From Musa acuminata AAA Group (taxonomy: Eukaryota; Streptophyta; Magnoliopsida; Zingiberales; Musaceae), in the NCBI RefSeq assembly GCF_036884655.1, contig NC_088359.1:18852501-18916500 (forward strand): DNA of 64,000 nt. Direction: 5' to 3'. Every line of letters starts with the position of its first letter. Positions within the stretch are counted from its first letter, which is position 1. This document shows, one piece after another, positions 8,772 to 20,209 of the stretch. The notes under the pieces were generated by a model, which worked only from the letters and a program-made list of their open reading frames with translations, was not told the DNA's origin and did not search any database. The position numbers and the translations under genes are program-made.

Positions 8772-11700
8772 TTGGAGGCATATACTATGGTATCTAAGGA
8801 GGCAATCGATGCTAAATTCGAAGCCTTGGAGGCACGAATGGAGGATAAGATTCAGACGCTCTTTACCAAACTCAGATTGGGCCGACTACTAAGCCCAAAA
8901 AAATCATATCACGGAGAGAGCTTTGCCCAATCGCACCAGGCCCAAAGAGATGAGTTCCAAGGGAGGGGAGGCTCTATGATCGATCCCAACTATCCACGCA
9001 TAAGGGTGGACTTCCCTAGATGGGAAGAAGGAGACCCGATTGGTTGGATCTTGCACGCGGAGCGATATTTTCAGTACCACAAAACCGCGGATGCATCTAT
9101 GGTGAAAATTACAGCTATACATCTTGAAGGGGATGCTATACAATGGTTTGACTAGTTTGAACATACTTATGGAGTCCTTTCATGGCAACAATTCAAAGAA
9201 GGACTGTTGATCCGCTTCAGACCAACCGATTACGAGAATATTGACGGACAACTAGCAAAGATCCGACAAACTTCCACCATTCAGGAGTACCAAACCAGGT
9301 TTGAAAGATTATCTAATCAAACTCATGATTGGTCTCAAAAATAGCTATTGAGGACCTTCATTGATGGCTTGAAGCCGGAGATCCGAGGAGAAGTTAAAGC
9401 GCGACAACCGTATACGCTTATGGCAGCCATCTCTTTCGCACGACATCAAGATGAGCAATTGAACCATGAAGCTCGGAGGACTAGGGTCGCTCCTCAACCA
9501 GTAATATTGAAACCCTCAACCCCCCCTTCTATTTACCAAGTCCCTACACCAAAGAGGTTAATAAGAGAAGAGCTTCGGGAGCGATATGCGAAGGGGTTAT
9601 GTTGGCATTGTGACGAGCCATGGAGCCGTGAGCATCGCTGTAGTAAAGGAGGACTTCTTATGATTGAACCGATAGAAGAAGAGGTCATTGAACATTCAGA
9701 AGAGAGCCTTGAACATGAAGAAAAAGATGCAGAAGAAGAGCCACAATCGACCGAAGTTACGGTACATACACTAGCTGGCTACTCAAACCCATAAACGATG
9801 AAAGTTGGAGGCCTTCTCAAACAACAACTGATCACTGTTCTCATCGACACGGGCATCACTAATAACTTCCTAAATAGTAAGGTTGCTGTCTATATGAACT
9901 TACCTATTAAGAATTACAGAAGGTTTGTCGTTAAGGTCACCAACGGACGAATTTTGAAGTGTGATCATAGGTGCCCGCAGGTGAAACTGTTGTTGTAGGA
10001 CCAAGAGATAATTGCAGATTTCTTCCTCCTCCCTCTTGATGATTATGAGGCCATACTCAGAATTAAATGGTTGATGACCTTAGATGATATTTCTTGGAAT
10101 TTTATGCAACTAATTATAAAATTTTACAGTAAGGAGAAACAGGCGATACTGCACGGGAAACGTGAGGGCGACGTAACGACGATTTGCACACAACAAATGG
10201 AGAAGGTTTTGCATAAAGTATGCAGCGGCTTTTTGGTACAACTTGAGCAACAAACAAAGGGAGAGCCAACAAAATTTGAAGATCCAAATCTACTTCCTTT
10301 GCTTGCTGAATTTTCAGATATATTTGACGAACCGCGCAACCTACCTCTTACCCGTCGGCATGATCATTGTATAATGATTCTTCCAAGCAAATCTCCAGTA
10401 AATGCTCAACCATATCAATATCCACATCTCCAGAAGGATGAAATAGAAAAGATTGTAAAAGAGATGCTCAAAACAAGAGTTATTCGGCCATGTTGCAGCC
10501 CCTACTCTTCACTGGTGCTCCTCATACCAAAGAAGGATGGAATTTGGCGATTATGTGTTGATTACCGAGCTCTCAATGGCATAACTATCAAGGATAAATA
10601 CCCTATTTCAGTAGTAAATGAGTTGCTAAGGGAGCACAAATCTTCACAAAGCTGGACCTTCGATCCGGGTATCATCAAATACGAGTATGCAAAGAAGACA
10701 TACCGAAAACCACATTTTGAACACACAACAACCACTATGAATTTTTGCTTTCTTCATAAGAAGGTGGAATATCTTGGGCATATCATATCAGAGGAAGGTG
10801 TGGTAGTAGACCCCTTCAAAATTGGAGCAATGCAAAACTAGTTGACCCCGAGGAACATAAAATTGCTACATGGCTTTCTGGGTTTAACAGGCTACTACTG
10901 TAAGTTCGTGAAAAACTATGGAGAGATCAGTGCACCACTTACTTCCTTTCTGAAAAAAGATGTCTTCCAATGGTCGAACAGAGCCTCCATTGCCTTCGAC
11001 AAACTTAAGACAGCCATGACGACGACGCCGGTGCAAACACTACCAGATTTCAACCGACCCTTCATTATTGAGGCCGACGCATCTGGAGTCGGAATTGGAG
11101 CAATTCTCATACAAGATGGTCGACCACTCGCATACACTAGCAAGACATTATCTCCCTCCCATCAAAATAAGTCAAGATATGATAAGGAGATGCTTGCCAT
11201 TGTGCGCGCAGCAACGAGGTGGAGACCCTACTTGATTGGTCGACGATTTCAAATTAAAACCGACCATAAAAGCCTCAAGTACTTTTTGGAGCGAAAGATA
11301 TCATCCCCTGAGCAGCAAAACTGGGTAACAAAACTTCTTGGATTTGATTATGAAATAACTTACAAAAAGGGGAAAGAGAATATTCTTGCAGATGCGCTTT
11401 CGCAACTACCCGAGCAAGCTGAAGTTTTGGCCATTTCACTTCCGACCAGCGACTTCCTTGAGGATATTAAGATGGAATGGCAGGAAGATTCAGAGACTAG
11501 TAAGATTATAAAAAAATTGGAGGAAGCACCAAGCTCCGTAGCTCATTACATTTGGGACTCAAAAGAATTACACTACAAGAGTACTAAATTGAAAAGGAGT
11601 ATGGTATATCACTCACAAACCGACGGCCAGACAGAAGTTGTAAATAGGTGCTTCGAGATAGCCCAAAGCCACCCACCAAATATGACTACCCAAGGAGGAC

Positions 11701-11870
11701 TTCAGACTCAGCCAAGTACCATTATTGATCGACGGATTATGACTCGACGACGACGATCCACTACTGAATTGCTAATACAGTGGGCAAACCTACTAACAAA
11801 AGATGCCACTTTGGAGAACTATGATGACTTGAAGATCAAATTCCCAAAATTCATGAATCGACAGCCTTGA
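8772..11870 (+). pseudogene. Ty3/gypsy gag-pol, multiply broken
   Basis: This would encode the gypsy polyprotein. In-frame stops sit at 9153, 9342, 9792, 9996 and 10839. Gag (about 8772-9560) has a retrotransposon-gag-like phrase (GWILHAERYFQYH). A zinc-knuckle-like CWHC...HRC is near 9600-9650. An aspartic protease motif (L-I-D-T-G) is near 9840. RT starts well (LVLLIPKKDGIWRLCVDYRALN, about 10510-10575), but a frameshift near 10640 and a deletion near 10745 remove the core with its catalytic aspartates. RNase H looks fairly complete (EADASGVGIGA near 11070, TDHKSLKYF near 11260). Most of the integrase is missing: the sequence jumps near 11600 to HSQTDGQTEVVNRC. The C-terminal ATLENYDDLKIKFPKF resembles the end of chromovirus-type pol. 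Lineage was not resolved. It cannot encode working enzymes. Confidence 0.85.
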
Positions 11871-11885
11871 GGACAAGGTTAATTT

Positions 11886-11899
11886 GAAGTGGGCGGGTT
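11886..11899 (+). other. Polypurine tract of the gypsy element
   Basis: GAAGTGGGCGGGTT lies directly before the 3' LTR, the expected site for plus-strand priming. Confidence 0.75.
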
Positions 11900-12381
11900 T
11901 GTTAGGACTCTAGCTAGGAGAGTACTAATTGAGAGGGACATTCATGTAAAACTGTTAGGACTTTATCTAGGAGAGTCCTAATTGAGAGGGACATTCTGTT
12001 AGGACTCTAGCTAGGAGAGTCCTAATTGAGAGGGACATTCTGTTAGGACTCTAGATAGGAGAGTCCTAATTGAGAGGGACATTCATGTAGGAGGTTTTTT
12101 CTTAGAGAAGAATTAGGAGTTGTAAGGGAATAGGAGTCTTGAGTATGAGTCCTATTAGGAGTTGGTTAGAAGTAAGAGTCTTAAGTAGGAGTCCTATTAG
12201 GAGTTAGGGTTTAGAAGCCCTATAAATAGCCATGTATTCCTCCTCTTTTCATAAGCAATAGATGAATCTTTTCTGCAGCCTTTGAGCAGCAACTTGGAGG
12301 GAGGAACCCCTATAGAGTTCCTAGGAGGCCGATCCCCTAAAGAGATCAACCTCAAGTTTAGAATCTGCAAGGGTTCTAACA
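11900..12381 (+). repeat. Ty3/gypsy 3' LTR, 482 bp, four U3 repeat units
   Basis: The ends are TGTTAGGACT and GGTTCTAACA. Repeat units start near 11900, 11953, 11997 and 12041. The TATA box is at 12221-12229. It is 86 bp shorter than the 5' LTR, about two units. Confidence 0.85.
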
Positions 12382-12565
12382 GACACTCTGTTAGGACTCT
12401 AACTAGGAGAGTCCTAATTGAAAGGGACATTCTGTTAGGAGGTTTTTTCTTAGAGAAGAATTAGGAGTTGTAAGGGAATAGGAGTCTTGAGTATGAGTCA
12501 TATTAGGAGTTGGTTAGAAGTAAGAGTCTTAATTAGGAGTCCTATTAGGAGTTAGGGTTTAGAAT
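12382..12565 (+). repeat. Truncated extra copy of the gypsy LTR
   Basis: It continues directly from the 3' LTR with one U3 unit (from about 12389) and then the shared AGGTTTTTTCTTAGAG block. It stops at GGGTTTAGAA, just short of the TATA box. It looks like part of a former tandem or recombined LTR. Confidence 0.75.
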
Positions 12566-12965
12566 TTTGACCCTAAGTGAAAAGATTTGGGCAAAAACCC
12601 TTAAAGCCCCAATTTTTTTTTTTTCTTCTTCTTCTTCTTCTTCTCCTTCTTCTTCTTCTTCTTTCTTTCTTTCCCTGATCATCCATGCAGCTGCCTTCTC
12701 TGCTTCCTTAAGAACGAAGGCATAGAGGCTTAAACGGTGGAATTTGTCATTTTGTGCATTTTGCGATTTAGTCCTTTTATTTACTGTATTTTCGATTAGG
12801 TCCTCAGGGTTTACATATAGGTCCTCAAATTTTTCTTTAACAAATCCTCCAACTCTTTTGAATAAGTCCTCAGATTCATACTTTAAAATTTTATCAAACT
12901 TAAAATAGATACTTACATTACAATTAGAAACTTATACGAAGATTCAGAAATGAGGGATGTTACAT
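12566..12965. other. Unassigned stretch with a pyrimidine microsatellite
   Basis: A poly-T and CTT/CTTT run occupies 12613-12674. The rest (about 12740-12965) has recurring 'AGGTCCTCA'-type phrases and ends ATGAGGGATGTTACA. This recalls the end of some gypsy LTRs, but no element could be defined. Confidence 0.35.
12613..12674 (+). repeat. Poly-T plus (CTT)n/(CTTT)n microsatellite
   Basis: Twelve T are followed by about 13 CTT units with one CTCCTT interruption, then CTTTCTTTCTTT. Confidence 0.9.
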
Positions 12966-13078
12966 ACAGCATGTGTACTCAATGAGTTACCTGACTTTGT
13001 CTATGACTTGTATAGACAAAGCTATTTGTAGAAACTTTACACATAATCAATTTACTTTTACTTACAAAAAAAAAAAAA
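12966..13078 (+). mobile_element. 5'-truncated LINE 3' end with poly-A
   Basis: The sequence matches the 3' untranslated end of LINE-1 (about 20068-20193), from ACAGCATGTGTA to TTTACTTTTACTTAC and an A-run. About 15-20 bp around the 'cataactacc' part are missing. No clear TSD was seen. Confidence 0.8.
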
Positions 13079-13330
13079 GATTATAACAAATAAAAAGGAA
13101 GAAGTATTGAAAGTGATCTACATATCATGCTTGTACAATTGATTTCCTATAACTTACTATTGGAAAATAACTTTAAACCTAGTAAAGGCATGAACGACTA
13201 TCACACTTGTGCTCAAAATTTGCTTATATTGTTCTCCTTGTATCACAATTACCATGCTTTTTGTTGATGACAAAGGAGGAGAAATATATGAGTATTAATG
13301 CCATGCTTGCATCACCAAGAGATGCTATGA
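13079..13330 (+). mobile_element. Copia 3' noncoding fragment, forward
   Basis: It is collinear with 3985-4190, including AATTTGCTTATATTGTTCTCC, the purine motif GATGACAAAGGAGGAGAAA and the TGCCATGCTTGCATCACCAAG phrase. No ORF. Confidence 0.7.
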
Positions 13331-13690
13331 TTGCTAGAAATTCATAAAATTCATCTTTCATGAGAAGAGTAAGGAAGAATTCATGCGAGAGGAGCATCAT
13401 ATTAAAAAAATCCATGAATAAAACTTCATAAATCAAATCTATTTCTTATTAAAAATCCATAAGAGTGAAATCCGTGAGAGATACATTCATTAATGAATTC
13501 CATGAGTGAAGGGACTAAGTGTCTCAAACATCATTAAGTTTGTATGAAATAAATTTGATACCAAGTAGATTGATATTCCAGATTTCATGAAAGCTCCATT
13601 CATGAGATAAATTAAGAAGAAGATAGTCCGGAAAACAAATACAACAAACTCATGAATTTGGACAATTTGACATCTCTAACTTTGTAAATA
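13331..13690 (-). mobile_element. Reversed copia remnant: start of 3' noncoding region
   Basis: The reverse complement is collinear with about 40660-41000: CATCTTTCATGAGAAGA near 13350, then ATAGTCCGGAAAA near 13624. It reaches close to the RNase H stop position. With 6363-6884 it is probably the rest of one older reversed copia copy. Confidence 0.6.
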
Positions 13691-14303
13691 CATCAAGTTG
13701 TAAATACCAAAAGTCGAATCTTTTCTTTTGTAAATATCACGAGAAAGAAAAGCGTTCTTGATTCAAAAAGACAACCAAGAAATTTGAAGAATGTATTAGG
13801 GAATTTATGCATTAAAAGAAATTATCAAGTCTAGTTATTAGAGTCATGCAATCATTAAACCATCAAGAAGCACATCATAATATTGAAAATCACATGACAT
13901 CAAAGAGTACGTTATAAAATATAGAAGTATAATATATCAAGGAGTATAACTCATCATAGTACTTTTTAGTTCTCTACTCTCTTTTAAGGAAATATATAAT
14001 CTATTCAAGTGGTGGTAAATCAAAATGTCTAAACAAAGTATTCAGTTGACGATGAATTTGCTATGTCTCGATTAAGATTTGATCTTGACGTAGTTCAATT
14101 TGATCCAATCAAGTCACTATTGGATCGGCAGATGAGAAGGGTGCTTGCTCTGTTGGAGGTGCTGCCTCAAGGGGACTGGTAGGAGGAGAATGACTTTACC
14201 TATAGATTGGTGTTTCTGGTTCTGGTTTAGGTGGGGAAAATTCAATCCTCTTAGGTAATCTAGTCCAAATTACATTTCTTACTATGCATCTTAGTCTCCT
14301 TAG
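13691..14303. other. Unrecognised AT-rich stretch
   Basis: No ORF, LTR end or repeat family was recognised. A loose TTGTAAATA repeat occurs near 13680-13735. 14150-14303 is less AT-rich. The outer copia-type element begins at 14304. The 5-mer CTTAG precedes it, but the other side cannot be checked because that LTR is truncated. Confidence 0.4.
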
Positions 14304-14307
14304 TGTT

Positions 14308-14323
14308 GAATAATGGATTTTGA
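14308..14323 (+). repeat. LINE-1 target-site duplication, left copy
   Basis: GAATAATGGATTTTGA here against GAATCTTAGATTTTGA at 20194-20209: 13 of 16 match. The preceding TGTT completes the LTR start, which supports the reading despite three mismatches. Confidence 0.65.
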
Positions 14324-14827
14324 GGCGATCAGATCTAGGGCGATGCTACTGTAGCGGCGACGACACTATAGCAGTGACCAGATCTCCCTAGGGTGATCTG
14401 ACTCCTACAGCGTTAGCTTTCTCCCATGGGCTACGGGCGACGACACTGTAGCGGCGATCAGATCTCCCAAGGGCGACGGTATTGTAGTGGCGGCGACGAC
14501 ACTGTAGCAGCGACCAGATCTAAGGCGACGGTACTGTAGCAACGACGAGATCTCCCTAGGGCGATCTGACTCCTGCAGCGTTGGCTTTCTCCCACGGGCG
14601 ACGGTACTGAAGCAGCGATCTGATCTCCCTTACTATAGTGGTGATCGGATCTCCTACAGCGTCGGCTTCTCCCCAAGGGCGACGATACTGTAGCGGTGAC
14701 TAGATCTACCTAGGGCGACGGTACTGTAGCGGCGATCTGATATACTGCGGCGATAGCTTTTCCCTATGGCGACGATTCTATAGCGATGGCCCCTAGGGCT
14801 GGCGATGGTGGCGGGATGGTTGATACA
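14324..14827 (+). promoter_or_regulatory. LINE-1 5' UTR with GC-rich monomer-like repeats
   Basis: Variants of ACTGTAGCGGCGACCAGATC and TCCCTAGGGCGA recur about ten times in irregular units of roughly 30-60 bp, with CTCCTGCAGCGTTGGCTTTC spacers. The same pattern occupies the LINE-2 5' UTR. It may hold the internal promoter; that is inference by analogy with monomer-bearing L1 5' UTRs in other organisms. Confidence 0.65.
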
Positions 14828-16302
14828 ATGGCAAGACTCCCTACCGTTACCCCTCAATCTGCTCCTTCACCATATCCTCTCTAGAGAGAAACTCCTTCGA
14901 CGAACTAGAATCGAAGTAGGTTGCGCTCTAGATCGCGGTAGCCTGCTCTCATTTCCAGTGACCCTCGGCCTTGGACTAGCCTCTTCAAGGCTCCAGTTGG
15001 AAGTCCGGATCTAAGCTTGGAATTCTTTACTCCAGAAGTTCAGGCTGATAAGAATATTGCTGTATACGAGACTGCTGATTCAGCAGAGCTTATTGAGACA
15101 TGGTCTATGGTGATTGTTGGCTATGTGGTAGGTCTCAAAACATCTTATTTCCCACTATCCTCATTTATCAAAACTCGATGGGGAATATCGTCATTTGATC
15201 TTCATATGCTGGAGAACGGATTCTTTGTTTGCAAGCTATACTCTAAAGAAGATTTGTAACGGGTCCTTGAAGGATTCTGGACTATTCGTGGCCATCCAAT
15301 GATTCTACGACGCTAGTCTTCTGATGTCCGTTTGGAGTTAGATAGCCTACAATCTATTCCATTATGGGTATCCTTTCAAGGTCTTCCTCTATATCTTTGG
15401 AGTCGACGTTTTATTGCAAAGTTATGCAGCACTCTAGGATAGCCACTCTACATCGACAAAGCAACAGCAGCTCAGACGAGATTAGCATTTGCATGAGCAT
15501 GTGTACTGGTTTCTTCCGACGAAGATCTTCCAAATGAGGTTTTCTATCGTGATCTTGACGGGAACACTCGGAAGGTACATGTCTCATATTCTTGGAAACT
15601 ACAACGATGTCAGCATTGCTTATCTTTTGGTCATGCAAATGGAGCTTGTCAGCAAACTCCAAAACCGATCACAAAGGTCTATCCATCACGTCAAGCGCCT
15701 CAGCAACAAAGCGAGTCTTCTCTAATGGCAGTAGCACCGATGGTAGCGAAGACTATTGAGCATTCCGACTCGCAAAGACAGCACCGCGGACAGAAAGATA
15801 AATCCAAAACTTTACCTCTTCCTATAATGTCTGAGCCTTCCACAACAGAAGTTTCCCATGGTACTAGTGGACAGGAGAAGCATAAGTCAGGAACTTCATC
15901 TCTTCCAATATCTTCGGATCCGTCCACAATAGCTCAACGAACTCAGGCCGAAACAAATCTCGCCAGCAAGGATATTCTTCCTCAACAAACTCAAGCCGCA
16001 ACAAACATCGCCAACAAGGATATTCTGTCTCAACAAACTCATGCCCCAACAAACCTCTCTAGCCAGGCTGCTCCAACAAGTACTAACCAGGATATTGTGC
16101 CGCAATAATCTTATCATGCTTCAACAAACCCTGCCAATCAAGACCACATGATTCAAGGTATTTTAAAGTTTAAACATCTGCAAGCTGTAGATGAAGTGGA
16201 TAAATATAGGAATAAAGCTATAAAAGGTAAGGCTATTGTGCGGGAGGAAAATACAAAACTAAAGGATAAGAAAAAGGATGGTACAGTCCATCTAAAGTCG
16301 TA
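14828..16302 (+). pseudogene. LINE-1 ORF1: gag-like protein, DUF4283 plus CCHC knuckle
   Basis: ORF1 binds RNA in L1-type elements. ATG 14828 (MARLPTV) is the first start shared with LINE-2. Stops follow soon after in the basic N-terminal part. RPWTSLF near 14965 leads into the DUF4283-like domain (about 15080-15530: WSMVIVGYVVG, then SIPLWVSFQGLPL), and a knuckle CQHCLSFGHANGAC lies near 15607-15650. The C-terminal part (15725-16108) is a Thr/Gln/Ser-rich stretch with three to four repeats of QTQAATNIANKDILSQ-like phrases. Stops include 15257, 15314 and 16106, and a 1-bp loss near 16260 shifts the end. The TTG-started frame at 15017 is only the longest clean piece. Highly confident as LINE ORF1; non-functional. 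Confidence 0.8.
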
Positions 16303-16342
16303 GGATTAATACCTTATCACATTTTTCATTTGTTTATTACTG

Positions 16343-19300
16343 ATGAAGATAAATTGCTGGAATGTTCGTGGACTTAATAAGACTGAGAAATGTCGGAAGC
16401 TCAATAGAATAATCAAGTCTGCCGCATGTGATATTGTTATTCTAGTGGAAACGAAAATTAAACAATCGCGCGTTCAAGCTCAAAAGAATTTAATATGGCC
16501 GGACGCATAATTGTTTACCAATGACTCAAATGAAACTTTTGGTAGAATATGGGTCTTATGGCATCCTAACTCTATTAATGCTTGGTTTATTTCTGCTACT
16601 GATCAATTCATCCATCTTAAGGTAGAGGACAAAAAGAATGGCTGTCAATTTAATTTCACTTGTATATATGCTTCAAACAGTATGCAAGAAAGAAATACAC
16701 TGTGGTCTGATCTAACTAACATTTGCAGATGGCTGTCTTAATGTACCTTGGATTGTTCTTGGTGACTTTAATACTATTCGGTACACAAATGAAAAAGTGG
16801 GGGGTAAACAGCTTTCAGAAAGTCAGCTTCAGAGTTTTAATGATTACATAGATATTGCTGAATTGACTGATATGAAATCAGTGGATAATTGGCTCTCCTG
16901 GAGTGATCAAGGTGCTGCTAACAGAAAAATAATGGCTCGACTCGATAGATATCTGATTAATCAAGAATGGTTAATAGTTTACCTTGATTCACTTCTTGAG
17001 TATGATGCTCCATTGTTTTCTGATCATTCTTTAATGTACATACACGCAAATAAAGCAACACCAAAAGGCAAGAAACCATTTAGATTCTTCAACATGTGGA
17101 GTACTCATCCTCAGTTCCTTGATGTTATCAGATCAGCTTGGAATGTTAATGTGAATGGATCCCCCCCCTTACATCTTATGTCAAAAACTCAAAGCCTGCA
17201 AAGTAGCACTTAAGGAGTGGAATACAAATACCTTTGGCAATATTACCACCCGAGTTCAATTTTGCAGAAAGGAACTAATAGCAATACAACATGAGCTACA
17301 ACTTTAGCCCCATGATGAGAATCTTATCGAAAAAGAGACAGGTGCTAAAAATAACTTCATGCAAGCCTTAAAATAGGCGGAAAGTTTTGCAAAACAGAAG
17401 TCTCGACAGCATTGGCTTACTTTAGGGGATTCCAATACTAAGTTTTTTTATGCTTCCATTGCTACTCGAAGAGCCGTTAACCGCATCAGGAAATGCAGAG
17501 ACAAAGATAACAATCTTATTGAGAATTTTGATGAAGTTAAAGCATACACTAAGTAATTTTTTTATTCCTTACTCAACCAAGCGGGGCAACCTAATAATAT
17601 TCATGTGGAGCCAACTAGAAAGCTTGATTCGAGTGCCATTTCTATCCTCAATGGCCCAATTACAAATGACGAAATAGTAAGAGTTGTCTTTAAGTCACCA
17701 AAGCACAAAAGCCCTGGTCTAGACGGATTTCCTGCTGAATTTTACCAAATTACATGGTCTATTATTGGTAATGATGTGACTAAAGCTTGCCAACATTTTT
17801 TCTCTCCAGGTCATATTCTTAGAGAGATGAATTGCACATTTATTTCTTTAATTCCCAAGAATGCAGGGGCTGATTCACTAGAGAACTATCGACCCATATC
17901 TTTATGCAACTTTATTTATAAGATCATCTCCAAACTATTAGCAGATAGATTACAAAAGGTAATACACAAGATAATCAGTCCAAATCAGGCTGCTTTCATC
18001 AAAGGGAGAAGTATGCATCATAATATTCTGCTTGCTAATGACTTGGTCAAGGATCTGCACTCAAAAGCAAAAGGGACAAAAATCTATTTTAAAGCTGATC
18101 TACGAAAAGCCTTTGACTCAGTTAATAGGAACTTTATCTATAAGATGCTCAACGGTATGAACTTCCCTCAGCAATGGGTTAATTGGATTCAATGTTGCTT
18201 AGAAACTCCAAAGTTTTCAATACTTTTCAACGGCTCACCTATTGGTTTTTTTGGGAGCAAGAATGGCATCCGACAAGGTGATCCAGTCTCTCCATATCTC
18301 TTTACACTTGCAATGGAAGGACTTTGCTATATGTTGGAATATGCGGTCTCTGATGCCAATATTAAGGTACCCCATGATGGCCCTATTCATATATCACATA
18401 TAATCTTTACAGATGATCTTCTTATCTTTCTTCAGAATGATTTAACTTCAGTAAGAAACCTAGCTACTATTCTGAATGATTTTGGTATAGTTTCTGGCCT
18501 TCAGTTAAATCATGCGAAAAGTAAAGTCTACATGAGCCCTTGCATTGAGGACAAAAATGTTATTGCACATACCCTAGGGGTTAGTGAGGAAAATCTACCA
18601 GTTACATATCTTGGTCTCCCACTCATATCCACTGGCATTCACAAAACCCACTGTCAGCCTATCCTGCAAAAAATAAAGAATAGAATTTCCTCCTGGAAAA
18701 ATAGGCTTCTTTCAAAAGCAGGACGACTTGAACTTATCCATTCGGTGTTGTACTCTTACTCTATATATTGTTCTAATGCATTTCTTCTGCCTATTAGACT
18801 TCTCCAAGATATTGAATGGTTATTAATAAACCTCTTCTAGAATGGCACAAATGATAAGATAATGCATATGGTAAATTGGGACAGCATTTGCAAACCGAAA
18901 GATGAAGGGCGGCTGAACCTAAGAAATACTAGAGATTGGAATAAAGCATGTTTGGTAAAGCAATTGTGGGACCTTTTGCAAAATAAATGTTCCTTATGGT
19001 CACAATGGGTTTCTGCTAGGTATCTTTCAAAGGAATCGATTTGGGAAATTTCAACAAGAACATACCACTCTGCAGCTTGGAAAGGAATTTTAAAGGTAAG
19101 GAATTGGCTAATCAAATACATTTCTTATGCAATCTCCACTGGAACTAATACTTATATGTGGTACGATCCTTGGGTGAATGGGAAAAGTATATTTCAATTA
19201 TATGGTGACAGAATACGAAAAGACCTTGGGGCTCCCAAAGATTGGAAGGTTTCCGAGTTCATTGCTAATGGTACCTGGTGTCTCCCCACTCCTATTTCTC

Positions 19301-19965
19301 CTGAAATGTTATCACTTTGGCCGACTATCACAGCTATTCCAATTAGGAACAACCCTTCAGATGTACTTATTTTGCTTCATGACAATGGTAAATTTAGTGC
19401 CACATCCGCATGGAATCAAATTAGGCAAAGAAATAACAAGTGGCTCCCAAGCAATTGGACATGGGATCGACCGGGATCACAGAGACATTCCTTATGTACT
19501 TGGCAGGCCCTTCTAAATAAACTACCTATAATAGACAATATGAAAAGAATAGGTATCCATCATGTTAACCGATGCTCCCTTTGCATGCAATAGGAAGAAA
19601 CTGTTGACCATCTCTATTTTGCTTGTGACTATACTAAATGGATATGGAAGGAGATTCTCCAGCGATTCGAACTCAATAGAATGCCACAACCAAACTTGCA
19701 TCAAGAATTAGCTGACCCCATGCAATGTTTTTCAAGAAAAGGGCCTCTTACACAATTGACAAAGGTTATATTCAGATGCGCTATTTGGTAGATGTGGAAG
19801 GAAAGATGTAGCAGAATCTTTGAGTGTCAAAACACAATCAATGCTCAGCTCTTGACAGAGATTATTAGAGACTCAAGATCATGTATGGAGAACGATCTCA
19901 AAATGGAACACCTTACACAGAGAGAAAAAGCTATTTTTATCAAATTCAATTTTGCTATTAGCTAA
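16343..19965 (+). pseudogene. LINE-1 ORF2: endonuclease, reverse transcriptase, zf-RVT, broken
   Basis: ORF2 nicks the target and copies LINE RNA. The start MKINCWNVRGLN is the typical APE-endonuclease opening. Endonuclease spans about 16343-17050, with a stop at 16508 and a frameshift near 16740. A C-run near 17161 adds a further frameshift. RT (about 17605-18650) contains ENYRPISLCNFIYKIISK, NQAAFIKGRS, KAFDSVNR and GIRQGDPVSPYLF. The catalytic box reads FTDD (18406-18417) where LINE-4 has FADD. The C-terminal zf-RVT-like region (about 19400-19640) has WQALLNKLPI and a C-x2-C set. Stops near 18838, 19591 and 19788 break the end, and the terminal stop is 19963-19965. Clearly homologous to the other LINE copies here. 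Confidence 0.9.
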
Positions 19966-20193
19966 AGATCTTGGACATGATGTCAAAAGCTATACCCATA
20001 GGAAATCTTTGCATATCTGGACTTTAAATTTTATTTGTTGGCCATAGTTAAGAGTTATAGTCTACAGCATGTGTAGTCATAACTACCATATGAGTACTCT
20101 ATGAGTTACCTAACTTCGTCTATAACTTGTATAGACAAAGCTATTTGTAGAAACTTTACACAAAATCAATTTACTTTTACTTATAAAAAAAAA

Positions 20194-20209
20194 GAATCTT
20201 AGATTTTGA
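20194..20209 (+). repeat. LINE-1 target-site duplication, right copy
   Basis: GAATCTTAGATTTTGA follows the poly-A. It is also the resumed outer LTR, whose start should read TGTTGAATCT. Confidence 0.65.

Larger units (their letters stand above)
6885..12381 (+). mobile_element. Defective Ty3/gypsy element with both LTRs
   Basis: The order is 5' LTR 6885-7452, primer-binding site 7455-7467, long leader to 8771, gag-pol pseudogene 8772-11870, polypurine tract 11886-11899, and 3' LTR 11900-12381. Total length is about 5.5 kb, short for the superfamily because the RT core and most of the integrase are deleted. Flanking 5-mers (ATGAG left, GACAC right) do not match, and another LTR fragment follows at once, so the right boundary has probably been rearranged. 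Confidence 0.85.
14324..20193 (+). mobile_element. LINE-1: full-length L1-type LINE, forward
   Basis: About 5.87 kb: repeat-rich 5' UTR (14324-14827), ORF1 (14828-16302), ORF2 (16343-19965), 3' UTR and poly-A ending at 20193. It is closely similar throughout to the reversed LINE-2 (23103-29005). It sits in the first 20 bp of the outer LTR. Both ORFs carry stops and frameshifts, so it is inactive. Confidence 0.9.

Noticed and set aside
14805..15014. 69-aa ORF before LINE-1 ORF1, with a 68-aa counterpart at 28276-28482
   Set aside because: It overlaps the start of the DUF4283 ORF1 in another frame. The ORF1 frame from ATG 14828 explains the conservation better.
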